64,000 bases of DNA. It comes from Bacillota bacterium (GTDB lineage Bacteria; Bacillota; UBA4882; UBA8346). Position numbers and translations under genes: made by a program. Of the stretch, positions 58,307 to 64,000 are shown in pieces; positions within the stretch are counted from its first letter, which is position 1, and each line of letters begins with the position of its first letter. The stretch is taken from contig JAEYRN010000100.1 in NCBI GenBank assembly GCA_023435565.1, positions 1-64,000 of the forward strand. The letters are read 5' to 3'. The notes beneath the pieces are model-generated. The model searched no databases. It was not told the origin of the DNA and was given only the letters and a program-made list of their open reading frames with translations.

Positions 58307-60339
58307 GGGTGACAAATTCCAAAAAGAATACAATATTTAGCACAATTTTTAATATTATTGGTAAAAACGTCCGAATTAATATTATCTTTATACATAATTT
58401 TGTGTGTATATTAGCCGCAGTCATATTCTATCCAGTCATTCCTATTATCTTAAATTATCCTCCGGTTTCTAACGCATTTGACTTAAAGATGGTCGGCTAT
58501 ACTTATTCGGGACAGTATTTTAGTATTGTTGCAGTTCTTGCTGTATTGGGATCCGGTATTTTATGGCTAATACTTAAAGACATCGATAATACTGGGAATA
58601 AGGATGAAATTTCTCAAGCTGTTAAGAAAAAATATCTTAATCTTCCTTATCAAATTTATATACTACAAATTTCATTATCAATGGTCTTTATTACTGTTCC
58701 ATTAGTAAATTCTTTATTTCATTTTAGTGACCATTTATATATTTTTTTAATAATAAAACTTTTTATTATTCTTTTTACATATAATTCCCTAGTTGCAATA
58801 ATGACGTTAGTATTTTCGAAAAGGATTTTTTCAAAAATTTTACTAAAAACATATCTTAATGAAAAATTAGGTATTAGAATAGGTATAAAAAATAAGTTTT
58901 TTTTATATGTTGTGCCAATGCTTGTAGTAGCTATTCTTTTTACTTCATTAGTCGGGTATTCAAGACTTATCAAAGAAAAAGGGAATTTACTTTTTGATTT
59001 ATATAAAAATAAACTTGTTCAGGGTTTTAATTCATATAATGATTTTAGTGATGCTAACGAAGTCCAAAAAAAACTAAGGAATTTATTCGCTGGTAATAGT
59101 GAAATTGAATGTTTTGCGATTAATCCAGAGGGTGAGTTATTTATAGAAAAGAAGGATTCTTTAAGTAAGTATTTTATTGGTTATTTAAATGAATTATCAA
59201 ATTTACATAATGGACGAATTTATGATTCAACCGGTGAAATTCAAGGGGTAATGATTAAAGTAGATAATTGGAAGGTTGGAATCAAATATAAAGTTGTTTC
59301 CAAAGAAATAATTTCATTCTTTTTGATGAGCTTTTTTGTTCTACTTTGTATTAACATTTTTATCCTATCATATTTTTCGAAGTCTATTTCTGATGATATT
59401 TCACTTGTCGCTCATAACCTAAACGATCTTGCCGAAGGCGGGAAAATTGATCTCGATAAAAAAATCCCCGTCACCTCTAATGATGAAATCGGAGATCTGG
59501 TAATCGCCTTTAATAAAATACAGGACCTTGAGAAAGAAAATATCAGAAAACTAAAAGAGCGTCATGAAATGTTAATTCAAAGCGAACGGTTGGCTGCCTT
59601 GGGGCAGATGATCGGCGGGATTGCTCATAATCTTAAGACGCCTATTGTTTCAATCTCGGGAGGTACCGAAGCTTTAAAAGATCTTATTAATGAATATCAA
59701 GATTCGGTCGATGATTTAAGTGTGACTAAAGAGGACCACCGGGAAATAGCCGGAGAGATGCTCGACTGGGTCAAGGAGATTAGGTCGCACTGCGCTTATA
59801 TGTCTGATATTATTTCGGCTGTTAAAGAACAAGCGGTGCAAATGAACTATTCCTCGGGCTTTGGGTTCACCTTGGAAGAATTGATTAAACGCATTGATAT
59901 TTTAATGAAATATGAATTAAAAAAATATAACTGCCGAATGGAAATGGATATTCAAGTCGATATCCAGACTGAGATCCAGGGTGAATTGAATAATCTAGTG
60001 CAGGTATTTAATAACCTAATTATCAACGCCATCCATGCTTATGATGGTCGAGGGGGAAAGATCGACTTAAGAATTACCCGGAATCAAAAAGGGGATTTGG
60101 AATTTGGAATCAAAGATTACGGTAAGGGCATGGCCCAGGAAGTCCGGGAACGTCTCTTTAAGGAGATGGTTACTACTAAAGGGACTAAAGGGACCGGGAT
60201 GGGATTATATATGTCTTATTTGACTATAAAGGGCAAGTTTGGAGGGACTATCCGGTTTGAATCGGAGGAAGGCAAGGGGACTGCTTTTTATCTAACGGTG
60301 CCGGTTGCCAATAGCCGGACCGACGCGGAGGTGTCATAA
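58303..60339 (+). CDS. Membrane sensor histidine kinase
   Basis: 678 residues; the ATG overlaps the NRPS stop (ATGA), so translation is coupled. The N-terminal 360 residues hold several membrane segments: a paired set with VIFYPVIPIILNYPPVS, a four-helix block to about residue 225, then a periplasmic domain of about 110 residues bounded by another segment. A HAMP domain (VAHNLNDLAEGGKIDLDKKIPV) leads to the H-box IAHNLKTPIVSISGG with His442. The ATPase domain has NNLIINAIHAYDG, DYGKGM and GTKGTGMGLYMS. The N-terminal half is visibly more AT-rich than the kinase half. The cognate regulator should be the HD-GYP protein 6 bp downstream. Confidence 0.92.
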   Translation: MRVTNSKKNTIFSTIFNIIGKNVRINIIFIHNFVCILAAVIFYPVIPIILNYPPVSNAFDLKMVGYTYSGQYFSIVAVLAVLGSGILWLILKDIDNTGNKDEISQAVKKKYLNLPYQIYILQISLSMVFITVPLVNSLFHFSDHLYIFLIIKLFIILFTYNSLVAIMTLVFSKRIFSKILLKTYLNEKLGIRIGIKNKFFLYVVPMLVVAILFTSLVGYSRLIKEKGNLLFDLYKNKLVQGFNSYNDFSDANEVQKKLRNLFAGNSEIECFAINPEGELFIEKKDSLSKYFIGYLNELSNLHNGRIYDSTGEIQGVMIKVDNWKVGIKYKVVSKEIISFFLMSFFVLLCINIFILSYFSKSISDDISLVAHNLNDLAEGGKIDLDKKIPVTSNDEIGDLVIAFNKIQDLEKENIRKLKERHEMLIQSERLAALGQMIGGIAHNLKTPIVSISGGTEALKDLINEYQDSVDDLSVTKEDHREIAGEMLDWVKEIRSHCAYMSDIISAVKEQAVQMNYSSGFGFTLEELIKRIDILMKYELKKYNCRMEMDIQVDIQTEIQGELNNLVQVFNNLIINAIHAYDGRGGKIDLRITRNQKGDLEFGIKDYGKGMAQEVRERLFKEMVTTKGTKGTGMGLYMSYLTIKGKFGGTIRFESEEGKGTAFYLTVPVANSRTDAEVS

Positions 60340-60345
60340 TCCTAA

Positions 60346-61854
60346 ATGCGGCGGCGTCAAAATAATCCGTCTTCAGCCTATCGTATTTTACTCGTGGATG
60401 ATGAACCCGGAATAATTAAATCGCTTGAGGTTTTAATGAAGCGTATCGGATACTATTTTAAAGGTGAAACCGATCCGCTCAAAGCCATTGAAACTATCCG
60501 AGATGAGCATTATGACATGGTCGTATTGGATTACATTATGCAACCATTGCATGGCGACAAGGTAGTCGAAAAAATCCGAGAGTTCAACCAGGATATATAC
60601 ATTCTACTATTAACCGGCCATAAAGACTTGGCCCCTCCGCTTGAAACCATCAAAAAACTTGCCATCCAAGGTTATTGTGAGAAAAGCGACAAATTCGATC
60701 AGTTATTGTTACTAATCGAATCAGGCATTAAGTCAATTTCTCAAATTCAAACCATTAAACAATTCCAGGAGGGACTTAACCGGATTTTAAAAGCAGTACC
60801 GAAAATTTATCAATTGCAATCAATCGATGGAATTTTGGAAGAGATCCTGGTAGGAATTATGCCACTGGTAAATAGTAAAAATGCCTTTATTTTAGTCGAC
60901 GATATCACAAACGTTTCCGTAAAACCTAATATTATATTTAAGGGTATTGGCGAATATAATACGGATTTAGAGGATTTTTTCACCAAAATGAATCCGACTT
61001 TGATGGAGCAGACCGGTTTTGCCAGGGTAGCCAAACAGAACGTTATATTGGATCAGGGAATAATTTTACCTTTAATGGACGGACTTCAAAATACATTAGG
61101 TGTTGTTTATGTTGAAAGTAAGGATTTGAAAGAGGGAGTAAGATTATTGGAAATTTTCGCCAGCCAGGCGGCTTCGGCATTAAATAATGCATTCCTCCAT
61201 TCATTAGTAAATATTAAGAATGAGGAGTTAAACAGGACCTACGATGAACTACGTACTAGATATATTGATACCATTGAAGTGCTCCGTTTAACGGTTGACG
61301 CCAAGGACGTTTACACCAAGGGCCATTCGGACCGGGTAGCATACCTGGCTGTAAAAATCGGCAAACAGTTTAATATGTCCCCAAAAGAATTGGAGATCTT
61401 AAAATTGGGCGGTATTTTTCATGATATTGGTAAAATCGGGACAACTGATGATATTTTACTAAAATCAGGAGCCTTGGATTCTAAGGAATATCTAGAGATA
61501 AAAAAACATCCAATCAAGGGGGCGCATATTCTTTCAGCGGTATCGATGTTTAAAGAAGTAGTCCCATTAGTCCGTTACCATCATGAACGGGTTGACGGGA
61601 ACGGTTATCCCGATGGTTTGAAGGGAGAAAAAATCCCGTTCCTGGCGCGAATTTTGTCGGTGGCGGACGCCTATGACGCGATGACGTCGGATCGACAATA
61701 TCGTTCCAAACTTGATGCGGAAGAGGCTAAAAAACAATTGCTCAAAGGAAGAGGAATACAATTTGATACGGCAGTTGTAGATAAATTTTTAGATGTATTG
61801 GATGATATTGAAACCAGTGAAGCTGAAATTGCCGCTACTCTTGAGCTGAGATAA
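60346..61854 (+). CDS. Response regulator with HD-GYP phosphodiesterase
   Basis: 502 residues. Receiver domain 12-130 with the acidic pair D18-D19, phospho-acceptor D62 in VVLDYIMQP, and LLTGHKD. Residues about 150-300 form a GAF/DUF3369-like domain ending LEIFASQAASALNNAFLH. The HD-GYP domain (about 315-490) is complete: GHSDRVAYLA, FHDIGKIG (His359-Asp360), KKHPIKGAHIL, RYHHERVDGNGYPDG (GYP at 420-422) and SVADAYDAMTSDR. It should hydrolyse cyclic-di-GMP when phosphorylated by the neighbouring kinase. This ties the operon to the PilZ domain of the NRPS. A terminator follows. Confidence 0.94.
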   Translation: MRRRQNNPSSAYRILLVDDEPGIIKSLEVLMKRIGYYFKGETDPLKAIETIRDEHYDMVVLDYIMQPLHGDKVVEKIREFNQDIYILLLTGHKDLAPPLETIKKLAIQGYCEKSDKFDQLLLLIESGIKSISQIQTIKQFQEGLNRILKAVPKIYQLQSIDGILEEILVGIMPLVNSKNAFILVDDITNVSVKPNIIFKGIGEYNTDLEDFFTKMNPTLMEQTGFARVAKQNVILDQGIILPLMDGLQNTLGVVYVESKDLKEGVRLLEIFASQAASALNNAFLHSLVNIKNEELNRTYDELRTRYIDTIEVLRLTVDAKDVYTKGHSDRVAYLAVKIGKQFNMSPKELEILKLGGIFHDIGKIGTTDDILLKSGALDSKEYLEIKKHPIKGAHILSAVSMFKEVVPLVRYHHERVDGNGYPDGLKGEKIPFLARILSVADAYDAMTSDRQYRSKLDAEEAKKQLLKGRGIQFDTAVVDKFLDVLDDIETSEAEIAATLELR

Positions 61855-61882
61855 CTGTTTAATATAAGTTATTAATATTAAT

Positions 61883-61910
61883 AAAACCCATAAAAGGGTT
61901 TTTTTGTTTT
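61883..61910 (+). terminator. Terminator after HD-GYP gene
   Basis: AAACCC (61884-61889) pairs with GGGTTT, followed by a T tract, ending the NRPS-kinase-regulator transcript. In the 150 bp that follow, GGAGGAG (about 61933) stands without a start codon. Confidence 0.8.
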
Positions 61911-62065
61911 GAGTGGATTATAATCAATAAAAGGAGGAGTTTAAAGAATACTGACTAATATTTAATATTATTGGAATTGATTTGAAAATAAGCCATAAAT
62001 TATTTGCTAATTAACATCAAGAACAAATATGTATAAGGATCGTACAAAAGTGGAGAGTTTGTTTG

Positions 62066-64000
62066 ATGAAAAAAAATAAGCAAAAAAAGGAACGAAATTT
62101 AAATATATTTAGCAGCTATATTTTAATTATTGTGGTTATGGGATTAATATTTTATCCGTTATTTCCACTTCTGCTTAACTATCCACCCGGTTCGATTAAT
62201 ACCCAATTTGACACTGAGTTTTCAAAAATTCCTTATTATCAGCAATATTTTATTGTAATAATTTTTATTATAATAATTGGATATATTTGTTTCAAATGTG
62301 CATTTAAAGGAGTTGATAAATGGCAACATATCAACAAGAGTCTAGAAAAAAACGATATTAATCAAATCAGATTAATTCGAAAAAAAAGTTTCAAAATTCC
62401 ACACCTTGTATTTTTATTACAAGTAATAATTCCTGTAGTTTTAGTTGGGATTTTATTTATACTTTTAGGATTTTTAAAAATAGATGATGTTAAATTTTTT
62501 CTACTTTTAACAGTAGGAATGACTTTTACAAGTGTAGTCTCCTACCTTATTTCTAAAAAATATTTCCGACAAGTATTAAAAATCACCTATACGGATGATT
62601 CCGAAATTAAAACAAGCCGGATTGGATTACAATTAAAAATTGTTATACAAATATTCCCTTTGTTCCTTTTTTCCTTTTTATTTTTAGTTTTAGTAGGACA
62701 ATCGGGTATCATTAAAGAAAAAGGGGATGCGTTATTCAAGAGTAATCAGCAAAAACTCAGATTGTTTATTAAGGAAGACATTTTTATCGAAAGTAAAGAA
62801 CAAATAGAACAATTCTTTCACATTATAAAATCTGATAATAAAAATGATATCATTTTTTACATAGATCCATCCGGTGTATATCAAACTAGTGATAATTCTA
62901 AGTTAAGTAAGTTTTTTCTCAAGTATACTAAGGAACTCGCTATAATAAATAATGGACATACTTATGATTACTACGGTTCAAATATTCAGGGTGCAATTGT
63001 TAAATTACGGGGATTAGATGGGGACTGGATCGTGGGAATTCAATATGTCGTTACTTCACCAAAAACAACGACTATGATCATTATTAGTTTTCTAATATTA
63101 TCTCTTTTTGCAATTCTAGTTATATTATATTTTGGAAAAACAATTGCCGACGATATTGCTTTAATTGCTACAGGCCTTATGGAAATTGCGGAAGGAGATG
63201 AAGCTGAATTAAATAATAAGATACCCGTTACTTCAAGCGATGAAATTGGTGATTTGGCAATTGCTTTTAATAAAGTTCAAGTACGTGAAAAAAGGTATAT
63301 TCAAGATATAAAAAATCAACAAAATGTAATAGTTGAGCGGGAGAAGTTAGCCTCATTAGGACAAATGATTAGCGGTATCACTCATAACCTAAAGACACCC
63401 ATAGTCTCACTGTCGGTTGCGATTAAGTCATTACAGGACTTGGTCACCGAATACCGGATGTCAGTAAGCGATCAAAGGGTAACCGAGGAAGACCATTATG
63501 AAATAGCTTCAGAAATGGAGTCATGGCTTAATGAGATGGCGCCGTACTGCGACTATATGGCTGATGTTTTATCAACCGTTAAAGGACAGATTATACAAGG
63601 AAAACCAACTTTGAAAGAAGATTTTACCTTAAAGGAATTAATAAAACGGGTTGAAATTATCACCCATTATGAATTGACCAAATCTAATTGCTTAATTCAT
63701 TATGACGTCAAGGCTGATTTGGACCTGCATATGCCTGGGGAAATAAGTGATCTGGTTCAAGTGTTGGAAAATATAATATCCAACTCAATTCAGGCTTATC
63801 AAGGCAAGGGGGGGGAGATTGAATTTAAGGTTATTACCAATGGTGGTTTCCTTGAATTTTTAATTAAAGACACCGGAAGTGGAATCCCGGAAAATATTCA
63901 AATAAAATTATTTAAAGAGATAATAACCACTAAAGGTAAAAAAGGCACCGGATTAGGCTTGTATATCTCTTCAGCAATTATCAGAGGAAAATTCAATGGA
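62066..64000 (+). CDS. Second sensor histidine kinase, partial
   Basis: At least 645 codons, cut by the window end; start ATG at 62066. It parallels the kinase at 58303 from end to end: FYPLFPLLLNYPPGS matches that protein's early loop, further membrane segments follow, then GIIKEKGDALFKSN, a periplasmic domain, HAMP (IAEGDEAELNNKIPVTSSDEIG in layout), H-box ITHNLKTPIVSL with His440, ENIISNSIQAYQGKG and DTGSGI, GKKGTGLGLYIS. It has its own upstream region after a terminator. The two kinases probably arose by duplication and may feed one regulator. Missing only the last residues. Confidence 0.9.
   Translation, partial: MKKNKQKKERNLNIFSSYILIIVVMGLIFYPLFPLLLNYPPGSINTQFDTEFSKIPYYQQYFIVIIFIIIIGYICFKCAFKGVDKWQHINKSLEKNDINQIRLIRKKSFKIPHLVFLLQVIIPVVLVGILFILLGFLKIDDVKFFLLLTVGMTFTSVVSYLISKKYFRQVLKITYTDDSEIKTSRIGLQLKIVIQIFPLFLFSFLFLVLVGQSGIIKEKGDALFKSNQQKLRLFIKEDIFIESKEQIEQFFHIIKSDNKNDIIFYIDPSGVYQTSDNSKLSKFFLKYTKELAIINNGHTYDYYGSNIQGAIVKLRGLDGDWIVGIQYVVTSPKTTTMIIISFLILSLFAILVILYFGKTIADDIALIATGLMEIAEGDEAELNNKIPVTSSDEIGDLAIAFNKVQVREKRYIQDIKNQQNVIVEREKLASLGQMISGITHNLKTPIVSLSVAIKSLQDLVTEYRMSVSDQRVTEEDHYEIASEMESWLNEMAPYCDYMADVLSTVKGQIIQGKPTLKEDFTLKELIKRVEIITHYELTKSNCLIHYDVKADLDLHMPGEISDLVQVLENIISNSIQAYQGKGGEIEFKVITNGGFLEFLIKDTGSGIPENIQIKLFKEIITTKGKKGTGLGLYISSAIIRGKFNG

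Noticed and set aside
1..64000. CRISPR arrays, prophage or complete transposons
   Set aside because: No regularly spaced repeats, cas genes, integrase or transposase were seen; the only mobile-element hint is the repeat pair at 73-124.

Overview
The window looks like a spore-forming, strictly anaerobic Firmicute of low to moderate G+C. Sporulation and germination genes are present: spore photoproduct lyase, a SpoVB-type flippase, a SpoIID-domain lipoprotein, YabP, YabQ and a SleB/CwlJ-type hydrolase. Anaerobe-type oxygen defence is present too (rubrerythrin and desulfoferrodoxin beside a MarR regulator, plus a small 2[4Fe-4S] ferredoxin). A PapD-like chaperone, pilin-like secreted proteins and a large protein that reads like an outer-membrane beta-barrel suggest a diderm Firmicute, for example a Limnochordia/Hydrogenispora-type lineage. 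That placement is inference. Layout: 1-3.8 kb holds veg, splB, murB and a secreted beta-propeller protein. 3.9-10.5 kb is a surface-structure locus in which two secreted pilin-like genes sit behind two different classes of cyclic-di-GMP riboswitch (class II at about 4.1 kb, class I/GEMM at about 5.6 kb), together with a chaperone-like gene, the usher-like barrel and a GntR regulator. 10.5-22.6 kb is mostly housekeeping (putative glycoside hydrolase, phosphoesterase, glycolipid glycosyltransferase, pfs-luxS, DUF421/DUF4363, paired M16 peptidases) and ends in the oxygen-stress genes, where two copies of an inverted repeat suggest an operator. 22.7-35 kb holds a TPR protein, an M20 peptidase, a membrane pyrophosphatase and the spoVB-mazG and yabP-transglycosylase-yabQ sporulation block. 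35-48.5 kb holds a CAP-domain protein, nikR, an unusual ABC exporter whose permeases carry extracytoplasmic beta-propellers, two tRNAs, ferredoxin, endonuclease III and assorted membrane proteins. Several long nested palindromes lie between genes. The most striking locus is 48.8-64 kb. One 3089-residue protein begins with a YcgR-like PilZ domain carrying the RxxxR and DxSxxG cyclic-di-GMP-binding motifs, continues through about 300 unassigned residues, and then forms a complete dimodular nonribosomal peptide synthetase (C-A-T-C-A-T) ending in a thioester reductase. Its stop codon overlaps the start of a membrane sensor kinase. A response regulator with an HD-GYP cyclic-di-GMP phosphodiesterase domain follows, and then a second, paralogous kinase that runs off the window. 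The arrangement suggests a peptide-aldehyde synthase controlled allosterically by cyclic-di-GMP, with a dedicated two-component system that destroys the same messenger. Together with the two riboswitches about 45 kb away, cyclic-di-GMP is a recurring theme here. The adenylation pockets, aligned by eye, resemble those for glycine and threonine.
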